Source: G963708235 sp963708235
GTDB taxonomy: Bacteria > Actinomycetota > Acidimicrobiia > Spongiisociales > UBA5794
Reading direction: 5' to 3'
DNA: 64,000 nt
NCBI GenBank assembly: GCA_963708235.1
Contig: OY970200.1
Location: 1,240,001 to 1,304,000 of the forward strand
In this document: piece by piece, positions 25,661 through 33,575 of the stretch
Layout of the letters: the number at the start of each line of letters is the position of its first letter
How positions within the stretch are numbered: the first letter of the stretch is position 1
Made by a program: the position numbers and the translations under genes
The notes under the pieces: model-generated
What the model saw: only the letters and a program-made list of their open reading frames with translations
The model's database searches: none
Told to the model about the DNA's origin: nothing

Positions 25661-28147
25661 GTGGTAGAGACCACCGTACGCGGCCAGATCGGCGATAAAG
25701 AAATCGCTTTCTCGGCCGGCAAGCTCGCCCAGCTCGCTGATGGCGCCGTCGTGGCGCAGGTGGGCAACACCCAGGTCCTCGTGACCGCAACCGCCAGCCG
25801 CAACATTCGCGAAGGTGTCGATTTCTTCCCCCTGACGGTCGACGTCGAGGAGCGGATGTACGCCATCGGCAAGATCCCCGGCTCGTTCTTCCGTCGTGAA
25901 GGCCGCGCCACCGAGAAGGCGACCCTGACGGCCCGCCTCATCGACCGTCCGCTGCGCCCGTCGTTCCGGAAGGGATTCCGCAACGAGACGCACATCGTCG
26001 CCACCATCATGTCGGCCGACATGATCAACCCCTACGACGTTCCTGCCCTCAATGGCGCCTCGGCGGCGTTGACGATCAGCGCCGTCCCGTTCCAGGGCCC
26101 GCTCGGTGCGGTCCGTCTGGCACTGATCGACGGGGAATGGGTTCCCTTCCCGACGTTCGACGAGCTGGAGAATGCCGTCTTCGACCTGGTCGTCGCCGGC
26201 AAGCGCAACTCGGAAGGTGCCGTCGACATCGTCATGGTCGAGGCGGGCGCCACCGAGGAGGGACATCGTCTCGTCGCCGGTGGCCAGCAGGCCAGTGACG
26301 AGGCCACCATCAACCGTGGACTCGACGAGGCCAAGGACTACATCGCCACCATCATCGATCTCCAGCTCGAACTCCGCAGCCAGCTCGGTGAGCCCGAGCC
26401 GGTCGAATGGCCGGTCGTGGTCGACTACACCGACGAGATCCTGGCCCGGGTCGAGGCCGTCGCCCGACCCAAGGTCGCCGAGATGGGCGTGATCACCGAC
26501 AAGAAGCAGCGCCTCCAGACCGAGGCCGGGATCGCCGAAGCCGTCATGGCCGAGCTTGCGATCCCCGAGGACGAAGCCGAGAGCCGTGCCATGGCCAAGC
26601 GGGCCTTCAAGTCGGTGCAGAAGGCCGTGATGCGCGAGCGCGTCGTCGCCGACGGCATCCGGATGGACGGTCGCGCCCTCGACGAGGTCCGCCAGATCGA
26701 CATCGAGGTGGGGCTGCTCCCCGAGGCGCACGGTTCGGCGCTCTTCCAGCGTGGCGAGACCCAGGTGCTCAACGCCACCACGCTCGGAATGCAGCGGATG
26801 GAGCAGATGCTCGACACGATCTCGATCGAAGAGTCGAAGCGTTACATGCACCACTACAACTTCCCGCCGTTCTCCACCGGGGAGACCGGCTTCATGCGGG
26901 GCCCGAAGCGTCGCGAGATCGGCCACGGAGCGCTCGCCGAGCGTGCGCTGTTCCCGGTGATCCCGCCCGCCTCCGAGTTCCCGTACGCCTACCGCCTCGT
27001 TTCCGAGGTGTTGGCGTCCAACGGGTCGTCCTCGATGGCATCGGTCTGTGGATCGACGCTGTCGCTGATGGATGCCGGTGTTCCCATCGAGGCGCCGGTG
27101 GCCGGAATCGCCATGGGACTCATCGCCCATGACGGCAACTTCGCCACCCTCACCGACATCCTCGGTGCGGAGGACGCCCTCGGTGACATGGACTTCAAGG
27201 TCGCCGGTACCCGGGAGATGATCACCGCCCTGCAGCTCGACACCAAGATCGAGTCGCTTCCCAGCGAGGTTCTCGCCGGTGCGCTGGATCAGGCCCGCAC
27301 GGCCCGGCTGTTCATCCTCGACAAGATGGCCGAGGCACTGCCGACACATCGTGCCGAGCTGGCGCCCAACGCCCCGAAGATCGAGTCGATCACGATCCCC
27401 AAGGATCGTATCGGTGAGGTCATCGGACCCAAGGGCAAGGTCATCCGCGAGCTCGAGGAAGAGACCGGCGCCACCATCGAGATCGACGACGACGGCACGG
27501 TTCGTGTCGGCGCTTCCGATACCGCATCGATGGAGCTCGCCCGTGAGCGCATCCTGGCCATCGGCTTCCCGCCGGTGGTCGAGGTGGGTCAGATCTACGA
27601 GGGCGAGGTGGTGAACATCACCAAGTTCGGCGCCTTCGTCAACATCCTTCCCGGCCGTGACGGACTGCTCCACATCTCCAAGATGGGTGGCGGTCGTCGC
27701 ATCGCCCAGGTGGAGGATGTGCTGTCGCTCGGCGACACGGTGCAGGTGGTGGTTCGCGAGATCGACGATCGTGACAAGGTCAGCCTCGACCTCGCCGACG
27801 GCGTCGAGCTCGAGATGAAGCCCGGCGCCCAGCCGATGGAGTCTGGTGACCGCGGCGGAGACCGTGGCGGTGATCGAGGCGGTGATCGAGGCGGCGACCG
27901 TCGCGGGAACGACCGCGGTGGAGATCGTGGCGGCGACCGGCGTCGTGATGGCGGCGGCAGCCGTGATGGCGGCCGTGGTCGCAGCGACGGTGGTCGCGGT
28001 GGTCGTGACGGCGGGAGCCGGGGACGTGACGGTGGAGGCCGCGATGGCGGTCAGACCGACGCCCCCCGCACGGACGCCCCCAAGACGGACGACCGTCCGG
28101 CTCGGACCGTCGTCTCCTTCGAGGACGACTTCGAGAGCGGCTTCTAG
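25661..28147 (+). CDS. pnp: Polyribonucleotide nucleotidyltransferase (PNPase)
   Basis: 828 residues from GTG 25661, five bases after GAAGGAGA. PNPase degrades RNA 3' to 5' with phosphate and can add 3' tails. Two RNase PH domains are present: the first with GKIPGSFFRREGR and LIDRPLRPSF, the second, catalytic one with GRALDEVRQID, ALFQRGETQVL, HHYNFPPFSTGETG and MDAGVPI. A KH domain (DRIGEVIGPKGKVIRELEEETGA is at its core, residues ~585-605) and an S1 domain (GEVVNITKFGAFVNILPGRDGLLHIS) follow. The ~110-residue tail is dominated by Asp-Arg-Gly-Gly repeats, an RNA-binding type of low-complexity sequence, longer than in most PNPases. Confidence 0.96.
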   Translation: MVETTVRGQIGDKEIAFSAGKLAQLADGAVVAQVGNTQVLVTATASRNIREGVDFFPLTVDVEERMYAIGKIPGSFFRREGRATEKATLTARLIDRPLRPSFRKGFRNETHIVATIMSADMINPYDVPALNGASAALTISAVPFQGPLGAVRLALIDGEWVPFPTFDELENAVFDLVVAGKRNSEGAVDIVMVEAGATEEGHRLVAGGQQASDEATINRGLDEAKDYIATIIDLQLELRSQLGEPEPVEWPVVVDYTDEILARVEAVARPKVAEMGVITDKKQRLQTEAGIAEAVMAELAIPEDEAESRAMAKRAFKSVQKAVMRERVVADGIRMDGRALDEVRQIDIEVGLLPEAHGSALFQRGETQVLNATTLGMQRMEQMLDTISIEESKRYMHHYNFPPFSTGETGFMRGPKRREIGHGALAERALFPVIPPASEFPYAYRLVSEVLASNGSSSMASVCGSTLSLMDAGVPIEAPVAGIAMGLIAHDGNFATLTDILGAEDALGDMDFKVAGTREMITALQLDTKIESLPSEVLAGALDQARTARLFILDKMAEALPTHRAELAPNAPKIESITIPKDRIGEVIGPKGKVIRELEEETGATIEIDDDGTVRVGASDTASMELARERILAIGFPPVVEVGQIYEGEVVNITKFGAFVNILPGRDGLLHISKMGGGRRIAQVEDVLSLGDTVQVVVREIDDRDKVSLDLADGVELEMKPGAQPMESGDRGGDRGGDRGGDRGGDRRGNDRGGDRGGDRRRDGGGSRDGGRGRSDGGRGGRDGGSRGRDGGGRDGGQTDAPRTDAPKTDDRPARTVVSFEDDFESGF

Positions 28148-28178
28148 ACCCCTCGGTTCACACCGACCGAAGAAATGC

Positions 28179-28210
28179 AGGAAGGCCCTCCCGAACGGGA
28201 GGGCCTTCCT
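28179..28210 (+). terminator. pnp terminator
   Basis: Perfect stem of 14-15 bp (28179-28193 with 28196-28210) ending 63 bases after the pnp stop. It is followed by CGTTG, with no T-run. Confidence 0.82.
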
Positions 28211-28308
28211 CGTTGAGGGTGTTCCTCGTGAGCAGGGTGCTCAGTGTTGTTGGCTCTTCGGCGTGCGCCTCATCGCGGTGCGGCGAGGGAAACCCTGCCC
28301 TCGCCGCC

Positions 28309-28334
28309 GATTCCGCACCTGTCAGTGCGGAATC
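28309..28334 (-). terminator. Dodecin-gene terminator overlapping its stop codon
   Basis: Perfect 10-bp stem (28309-28318 with 28325-28334) whose right arm covers two of the three stop-codon bases of the minus-strand dodecin gene. A second 9-bp hairpin (28281-28289 with 28298-28306) lies beyond it and may back up termination from both sides. Confidence 0.6.
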
Positions 28335-28539
28335 AGTCGTCGAGGATGAAGGTGAGCTTCATGTCGACGCGGAAGTGTTTGATGGTGCCGTCTTCGGCCA
28401 GCTCGACCTTCTGCTCCGAGATCCAGGCCCCTCTGATGCCGTCGATGGTGCGCTGGGCCTTGGCGATGCCTTTGCGGATGGCGTCCTCGAAGGACCCCGG
28501 GGAGGTTGAGGTGATCTCAATGACCTTGGCGACCGACAA
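28333..28539 (-). CDS. Dodecin family flavin-binding protein
   Basis: 68 residues from TTG 28539, placed five bases after AAAGGAG; the frame also has an ATG at 28575, but that start would bury the ribosome-binding site. The sequence is a standard dodecin: LSVAKVIEITSTSPGSFEDA, then GIRGAWISEQKVEL and HFRVDMKLTFILDD. Dodecins form hollow dodecamers that bind riboflavin, FMN, FAD or CoA and buffer flavins. The Trp in RGAWI that stacks on the flavin is present. The gene is monocistronic and convergent with pnp. Confidence 0.93.
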   Translation of the reverse strand: MSVAKVIEITSTSPGSFEDAIRKGIAKAQRTIDGIRGAWISEQKVELAEDGTIKHFRVDMKLTFILDD

Positions 28540-28684
28540 TGCGGCTCCTTTCAATGATGGGTCAATGACCGGCAAACCAGGTCAGGCTACCGCCTCGACG
28601 GCGACGATGCCCAGGCATCGAGGTCGGGGAACGGGTCGGCCCGGACATGGGGGGCGGTAGGTGGAGAATTCGCGGTCTTGATGA

Positions 28685-28700
28685 TCGAACAGATGTTCGA
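28685..28700 (+). promoter_or_regulatory. LexA (SOS) box upstream of imuA-like gene
   Basis: TCGAACAGATGTTCGA is a perfect palindromic SOS box of the actinobacterial/Bacillus type (TCGAAC-N4-GTTCGA). It lies 47 bases before the proposed start of the imuA-like gene. LexA repression and induction on DNA damage of the following two genes is strongly suggested. Confidence 0.88.
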
Positions 28701-28746
28701 TAGTGTCGGGTTCCCGAACGAGATGCAGACCCCATGACAGACGTAT

Positions 28747-29511
28747 ATGACAGACGCACATGACCGGCCGCACATGACCGACCTCCGACTGGCCGGCACC
28801 CCGTCGACTGGCACCCTGTCGACCGGCGCCCTGTCGACCGGCACCCTGTCGACCGGCACCCTGTCGACCGGCGCCCTGTCGACCGGCGCCCTGTCGACCG
28901 GCGCCCTGTCGACCGGCACCGATGTGCTGAGGCTGCATCCGGGTCGAACGGTGGGGCTGGTGGGACCGGCCGGGTTCGGGCTGACCAGGCTGGGTCTGAC
29001 CCTGCTGGCCGAGCCCTCACGACGGGGCCCGGTGGCGTTTGTCGATGTCCGGGGCTGGCTCTGTCCGACGGCCGCCTGGGAATCCGGGGTCGATCCTGAT
29101 CGCCTGGTGGTGGTGCGGTGTGCCGATCCCGTCACCTGGGGCAGGGTGGTGACGGCACTTCTCGAAGGTCTCCAGGCGGTCTACGCCGAGGTTCCCCCGC
29201 ATATCAGGGAAACCCAGCTCCGCACCCTGGTGGCCACGGTCCGCTCCCGACAGCGGAGCCTGGTGATGCGTCCGGTCCGGGGGGCGCTCCCCGCCGGAAT
29301 GGCCCACCTGCTGCTCGAGGCCCGCCAGGTGCGGTGGGAGGGACCCGATGAGGGGTTCGGCCGTCTTGGTCGACGCCGGATGACGCTGGCCGCCTCCGGG
29401 AAGGCGATGCGGGGGATGGAACGCACGATCGAGGTGGAGGACGATGGAACGCACGCTGTGCGTCTGGTATCCGGGTTGGGCGTTGCGCCCACCGATATCG
29501 CCACCGGATGA
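28747..29511 (+). CDS. ImuA-like RecA-fold protein of the SOS mutasome, with (STG[TA]L)n repeat
   Basis: 254 residues from ATG 28747; ATG 28774 is an alternative. Residues ~19-58 are eight copies of a pentapeptide STGTL/STGAL encoded by a 15-bp minisatellite. After it, HPGRTVGLVGPAGFGLTRLGLTLL resembles a P-loop region without the GKT, so ATP hydrolysis is doubtful. Next come a strand VAFVDVRGWLCPTAAWESGVD and LVVVRCADPVTWGRVV, similar to RecA-like ImuA/ImuA-prime proteins. It overlaps the imuB-like gene by 68 bases and lies behind an SOS box. In ImuA-ImuB-DnaE2 systems this protein assists error-prone lesion bypass. Assignment rests on context and weak fold similarity. Confidence 0.65.
   Translation: MTDAHDRPHMTDLRLAGTPSTGTLSTGALSTGTLSTGTLSTGALSTGALSTGALSTGTDVLRLHPGRTVGLVGPAGFGLTRLGLTLLAEPSRRGPVAFVDVRGWLCPTAAWESGVDPDRLVVVRCADPVTWGRVVTALLEGLQAVYAEVPPHIRETQLRTLVATVRSRQRSLVMRPVRGALPAGMAHLLLEARQVRWEGPDEGFGRLGRRRMTLAASGKAMRGMERTIEVEDDGTHAVRLVSGLGVAPTDIATG
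28801..28920. repeat. Eight tandem 15-bp repeats inside the imuA-like gene
   Basis: Eight consecutive 15-bp units from 28801 to 28920, consensus CTGTCGACCGGCRCC. The first unit differs at two sites; the rest vary only at the R position (A or G), which switches Thr/Ala in the encoded pentapeptide. Confidence 0.95.
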
Positions 29512-30928
29512 GCCCGCCCAGGCGGTAGGGGGGAACAACCGGGTGGTGGCGGTCAACCATGCCGCCGAGTCGGCCGGCATCGTCGTCGGGATGCGCCGGC
29601 GCCAGGCCGAGGCGGTATGTCCCTCGGTGCACACCGTGATCGCCGATCCGGCAGCGGACATGGGGCGGTTCGAGGTGGTGGTGGCCTCGGTGGAGGATCT
29701 CGTCCCCCGTGTCGAGGTGACCGCACCGGGGATGCTCCTGGTGCCGGTGGCCGGGGCGATGCGGTTCTACGGTGACGAGACGATCCTGGTCGACCGGGTG
29801 GTCAAGGAACTCGACACCCTCACCGGACCGGGGTACCGGCTCGGGCTCGCCGCCGGGCCGTTCACCGCCCGTGTCGCCGCCGGGCAGGCCACCGTCGACG
29901 AGCCGGTGTGCCGTGTGGTCGACGACGCCGCCTTTCTCCGCGATCTCGATGTCGGGGCCCTGGGGAAGGACGACCTGGCGGCCACCTTCCGCTGGCTCGG
30001 GATCACCACCCTGGGGGAGATCGCCGCCCTCCCCAGGGCCGCCATGGTCTCCCGGTTCGGGACCGAGGGTCTCGAAGCCCACCGCTTGGCCAACGGTGAG
30101 GACCGCACCGCCCGACCTCGGGAGATCCCGGCCGATCTGGCGGTCGAGGAACGCTTCTCGCCGCCGTTGGAGAACCTCGAGCAGGCCGCCTTTGTCGCCC
30201 GTGCCCTGGCGCACCGCCTGCTCGGGGATCCGGCACTGCGGGGGGCGGCGCCCCATCGGGTGGAGGTCGAGGCCGAGGCCGCCGGGGGAGCGCACCGCAT
30301 CCGCACCTGGCGCAACACCGACCCCTTCGACGAGGTGGTGCTGGCCGAGCGGGTGCGGTGGCAGCTCTCGGCATGGCTCGACGAGGCGAGGTTCCGTTCC
30401 GGGCCGGGGATCCAGGGTGGGCTGGTCCGGCTCCGGCTGGCTCCGGCGGATATCTCGGATGCGGGCCGCCAACTTGCGCTCGACGAAGATGCCCGGGGGA
30501 TGGCCGAGGTGCACCGGACCCTGGTCCAGACCCAGCACCTGGTGGGCCCCGATCAGGTGCTCCAGGCGCGGCGGCAAGGGGGCCGTGACCCGGCGGAACG
30601 GGTGGTCTGGTACCGCTGGGGGGACTCGCCCACGGTGATCCGTGACCCCGACGCCCCCTGGCCTGGGGCGGTTCCCGACCCGGCGCCGAGTCTCGTGCCC
30701 GACGAGGCGACGGTGCTGGAGGTGGAATGGGATGACGGGATGCCGGTGCGGGTCCGGCTCGGCACCCGTTGGGTCCCGGTGCTCTCCTGGGCGGGCCCGT
30801 GGCGTCGCACCGGTCGATGGTGGCAGGGGGAGCCCCCCGCCGACCGCTACCAGATCGTCACCTCGGCCGGGGCCTTCCTCTGCGAATCCCGCCAGGGTCG
30901 CACCTATCTCACCGGCATCTACGACTGA
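29444..30928 (+). CDS. imuB: ImuB-like, catalytically inactive Y-family polymerase homologue
   Basis: 494 residues. The Y-family palm/finger and little-finger regions are recognisable, but the metal-binding acids are missing: the N-terminal catalytic site reads CVWYPGW where active enzymes have an Asp-rich strand, and ASVEDLVPRVE replaces the SxDE motif. That loss is the mark of ImuB, a scaffold linking DnaE2 polymerase and the beta clamp. GLAAGPFTARVAA and DVGALGKDDLAATFRWLGITTLGEIAALP are the HhH-containing segments. The C-terminus (RRTGRWWQGE, then CESRQGRTYLTGIYD) matches ImuB rather than DinB. DnaE2 is not in the window. Expression should follow the SOS box at 28685. Confidence 0.82.
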   Translation: MERTLCVWYPGWALRPPISPPDEPAQAVGGNNRVVAVNHAAESAGIVVGMRRRQAEAVCPSVHTVIADPAADMGRFEVVVASVEDLVPRVEVTAPGMLLVPVAGAMRFYGDETILVDRVVKELDTLTGPGYRLGLAAGPFTARVAAGQATVDEPVCRVVDDAAFLRDLDVGALGKDDLAATFRWLGITTLGEIAALPRAAMVSRFGTEGLEAHRLANGEDRTARPREIPADLAVEERFSPPLENLEQAAFVARALAHRLLGDPALRGAAPHRVEVEAEAAGGAHRIRTWRNTDPFDEVVLAERVRWQLSAWLDEARFRSGPGIQGGLVRLRLAPADISDAGRQLALDEDARGMAEVHRTLVQTQHLVGPDQVLQARRQGGRDPAERVVWYRWGDSPTVIRDPDAPWPGAVPDPAPSLVPDEATVLEVEWDDGMPVRVRLGTRWVPVLSWAGPWRRTGRWWQGEPPADRYQIVTSAGAFLCESRQGRTYLTGIYD

Positions 30929-30931
30929 AGC

Positions 30932-31708
30932 TCAACGGACCGAGGTCACCGTCTCCTGGGCCTGGTTACGGAGCCTGGTGATGTCGGTGAGGGCGAGATC
31001 GGCGGTGGGGATCGGGGGATGAATGATCACCCTGACCTTGCCGGGGTAGAAGACCTTGGCGCCGGGACGCCAGGCGGCGCCGGTCCCCTCGATGCTGATC
31101 GGGACCACCGGAAGCTGGTTGGCGATCGCCAGACGGAACGCCCCCTTGCGGAACTCGGCGACCCTGCCGTCGATGCTGCGGGTCCCCTCCGGGAAGATCA
31201 GCAACGAGTGCCCGCGACGTTTCGCCTCGGCCACCCCCTCGTTGATCACGGTGTGGGCCCGGCCTCCGGCGTTGCGGTCGGTCTTGACGATCCCCATCGC
31301 CGTCATCGCCTGTGCCAGCACCGGGATCCGGAAGACCTCCTTCTTGGCCAGAAACCGGATCGACACCGGAGCGGCCAGGAAGGCCACCGGGATATCGAAG
31401 TTCGACTGGTGGTTCCCCACGAAGATGTACTGGAGGGACGGGTCGATGTGCTCCCGGCCCTCGACGTGGAGCGAGATCGGGGCGATCGCCAGAAAGACCC
31501 GGCTCCAGAAGCGGACGATGCGCTGGATCGCCGGGCCGTCACGGCGTACCGCCGAGGCCACGATCACCGCAATGGCACAGAACAGCGTGATCGCCGCCAG
31601 CAGAGCGATCCCGACCCCGGTCCTGACCATGGCGAGCAGATGGGCGGTGCGGCTGCGCTGCGGCACCGCCTCGGCCATGGCGCGGTCGCGTTGTTCCGGA
31701 GAAGCCAT
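30932..31708 (-). CDS. 1-acyl-sn-glycerol-3-phosphate acyltransferase (PlsC family)
   Basis: 258 residues. One hydrophobic segment (GIALLAAITLFCAIAVIVASAV, residues ~33-54) anchors it to the membrane. Acyltransferase motifs: NHQSNFD (H-x4-D catalytic pair, motif I), GIVKTDRN (motif II), FPEGTRS (motif III) and VVPISIEGTG (motif IV). PlsC enzymes acylate lysophosphatidate in phospholipid synthesis. The gene ends four bases after the imuB stop, convergent. About 240 bases upstream separate it from the divergent AlkX-like gene; in this gap I saw no clear promoter. Confidence 0.9.
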   Translation of the reverse strand: MASPEQRDRAMAEAVPQRSRTAHLLAMVRTGVGIALLAAITLFCAIAVIVASAVRRDGPAIQRIVRFWSRVFLAIAPISLHVEGREHIDPSLQYIFVGNHQSNFDIPVAFLAAPVSIRFLAKKEVFRIPVLAQAMTAMGIVKTDRNAGGRAHTVINEGVAEAKRRGHSLLIFPEGTRSIDGRVAEFRKGAFRLAIANQLPVVPISIEGTGAAWRPGAKVFYPGKVRVIIHPPIPTADLALTDITRLRNQAQETVTSVR

Positions 31709-31949
31709 CGGCCTAGTGCCCCATCAGATAACGTTCGCTGCGTTCAGGACGGCCAGATGACGTCGCTGGCTGCGTCCTCGTCCTTGACGTATCCACTGAT
31801 ATGCCTTCGTCCTGCGTCCTTGCCATCAACGCCCCTGGCTGATCATTGAGCCTCGCCCTGAACATCACCAACGTCACCGGATAGAGCACTAGCGTAGCTT
31901 CCGCCGCCCGACCTCAGCGGCCAAGCCCCGGGATTCGGAGAGGGACAGA

Positions 31950-33134
31950 ATGCGACGGGTGACAGTTGACCAGGCGCGCCGTATCGCCGTCGCCGCCCAG
32001 GGATTCAACGACCCTCCGCTGCGGGGCCCGGCCGATGTGCGGGCGTTCCGTCGGGTGTTCCGCCGCATCGGGCTGCTCCAGCTCGACTCGGTCAACGTGC
32101 TTGCCCGCTCGCACTACCTCCCGGTGCTGGCCCGGCTCGGTCCGTACGATCGGGATCGTCTCGACGCATATACCTCGGCGTCCGGCGAGGTGGTCGAATG
32201 CTGGGCGCATGTGGCGTCGCTGGTTCCCGTCGAGGACTTCCCGCTGTACCGCCATGCCATGGAGGCGAAATCGATGTGGCCGGAGCTGGCGGCGGTCGAG
32301 CAGGAGCGACCCGGGTATGTCGAGGCGGTGTACCGGGAGATCGCCGAACACGGACCCTTGACCGCCTCAGAGCTGAGCGACCCCGGTGAGCGGACCGGCC
32401 CGTGGTGGGGGTACGGGCACGGCAAGCTTGCCCTGGAGTGGTTGTTCCGAAGGGGCCGGATCATCTCGTGGCGAGGGCCCGGCTTCACCAAGATCTACGA
32501 CATCACCGAACGGGTGATCCCGGCCCATCTCCTCGGCGCCGAATTCCCCTCCCGGGACGAGGCATATCGCACCCACCTGCTCCAGGCGGCCCGCCATCAT
32601 GGGATCGGGACCGCCAAAGACCTTGTGGACTACCACCGGATCAGCCTGGTCCGCTCCCGACCGATCCTCGACGAACTGGTCGCCGCCAGTGAGTTGGACG
32701 AGGTCGAGGTTCCCGGATGGAAGGGGCCGGTCTATCTGCACCCGGAAGCACGGATGCCCCGGCGACCCACGGGAACCGCCCTGCTCAGTCCGTTCGACCC
32801 GCTGGTGTGGGAACGGAGCCGCAACGAACGGATCTTCGATTTCCGCTACCGCATCGAGATCTACACCCCCGAGCCGAAGCGGGTCTACGGCTACTACGTG
32901 CTCCCGTTCCTGCTCGACGGGGAACTGACCGGTCGGGTCGATCTCAAGGCCGACCGTCAGGGCGGAAGGCTGCTGGTGCAGTCGGCATGGTTGGAGGACG
33001 GTCAGGACCCCAACCGGGTCGCCCGTGGCATGGTGGCGCCGCTGCACGAGATGGCGTCCTGGCTCGGTCTGACCGAGGTCGAGGTCCGCCGCCGCGGCAA
33101 CCTCGCCGAGCATCTGCGCACGGCCCTCGGCTAG
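31950..33134 (+). CDS. YcaQ/AlkX-type DNA glycosylase (HTH_42 winged-helix family)
   Basis: 394 residues. The N-terminal part has ARRIAVAAQGF and FRRIGLLQLDSVNVLARSHYLP; QLD fits the catalytic Q-hydrophobic-D motif described for the YcaQ/AlkX branch of interstrand-crosslink glycosylases (the AlkZ branch has Q-x-Q). Downstream segments KLALEWLFRRGRI, LVDYHRI and LLSPFDPLVWERSRNERIFDF are typical of this family, as is the final RVDLKADR. These enzymes excise damaged bases from interstrand crosslinks. The usual database name is winged helix DNA-binding domain protein. ATG 31950 follows AGAGGGACAGA. It is monocistronic. Confidence 0.82.
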   Translation: MRRVTVDQARRIAVAAQGFNDPPLRGPADVRAFRRVFRRIGLLQLDSVNVLARSHYLPVLARLGPYDRDRLDAYTSASGEVVECWAHVASLVPVEDFPLYRHAMEAKSMWPELAAVEQERPGYVEAVYREIAEHGPLTASELSDPGERTGPWWGYGHGKLALEWLFRRGRIISWRGPGFTKIYDITERVIPAHLLGAEFPSRDEAYRTHLLQAARHHGIGTAKDLVDYHRISLVRSRPILDELVAASELDEVEVPGWKGPVYLHPEARMPRRPTGTALLSPFDPLVWERSRNERIFDFRYRIEIYTPEPKRVYGYYVLPFLLDGELTGRVDLKADRQGGRLLVQSAWLEDGQDPNRVARGMVAPLHEMASWLGLTEVEVRRRGNLAEHLRTALG

Positions 33135-33575
33135 CACGCGCTTACGTGGACGCGCTACTAGAAGACGCGCAGCGCCTGGAACTCGTCGCGCTCGCGGCGG
33201 GCCAGGGCACGCAGCGCCGCCAGGTCGCCGTGGTTTCGGCGCGCCGTCGGCTTCCCTCTTTGGCCCGCTCAACGCTTCAGTCTGCGTGTGCTTCTTGGCC
33301 CTCCCCGCCCCGGGGGGCGGGGTGCCTCCGAGGCTCTGGGAGGAGGTGGGGCGGGGCGCGAGGCCGTCTTCCCTGAAGGTCGACCTGTTGCGTGCGGTGC
33401 GAGTTGCCGTGGGCGCTACGACGCTGAACGGGCAGCTGTCGGTGACACTTCAGGTTGCGGACATTGATGTCGCGCCCCGCCCCGTCTGCGTCCGCAGGCG
33501 TCCGCAGCCACCCCGCCCCCCAGGGCGGGGAGGGCCAGAAAAGCGGGCGTGGACTCGGCGATTCGCCAGCTCGCC
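33135..33575. other. 441-bp convergent intergenic region without a gene
   Basis: Lies between the AlkX-like gene (+) and the gene ending at 33576 (-). No open frame here has coding character. Most of it is taken up by a GC-rich inverted-repeat structure (33296-33537). The first 160 bases are GC-rich with many GCGC tracts and show no further motif I can name. Confidence 0.7.
33296..33537. repeat. 242-bp nested inverted-repeat element
   Basis: Outer arms of 29 bp (33296-33324 and 33509-33537) are inverted copies with one mismatch; each arm is itself partly self-complementary (CCCCGCCCC then GGGGCGGGG). Inner arms of 14 bp (33348-33361 and 33470-33483) match perfectly. A further 7-bp pair, CCTGAAG/CTTCAGG, lies closer to the centre. 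There is no transposase frame and no obvious target-site duplication. It could be a bidirectional terminator, a REP/BIME-like element, a miniature transposable element or a structured RNA. Confidence 0.8.

Noticed and set aside
28801..28920. CRISPR-like array
   Set aside because: Units are 15 bp, contiguous, without spacers, and in frame in a gene. No cas genes are present. The same reasoning excludes the other short tandem repeats.
31709..31949. Small gene or RNA in the gap between the acyltransferase and AlkX-like genes
   Set aside because: No frame with a ribosome-binding site and coding character, and no stable long hairpin. A few CGTCCT-rich direct repeats are seen but are too imperfect to call.
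33296..33537. Insertion sequence
   Set aside because: No transposase frame lies between the arms and no target duplication is visible. It is recorded only as an inverted-repeat element.
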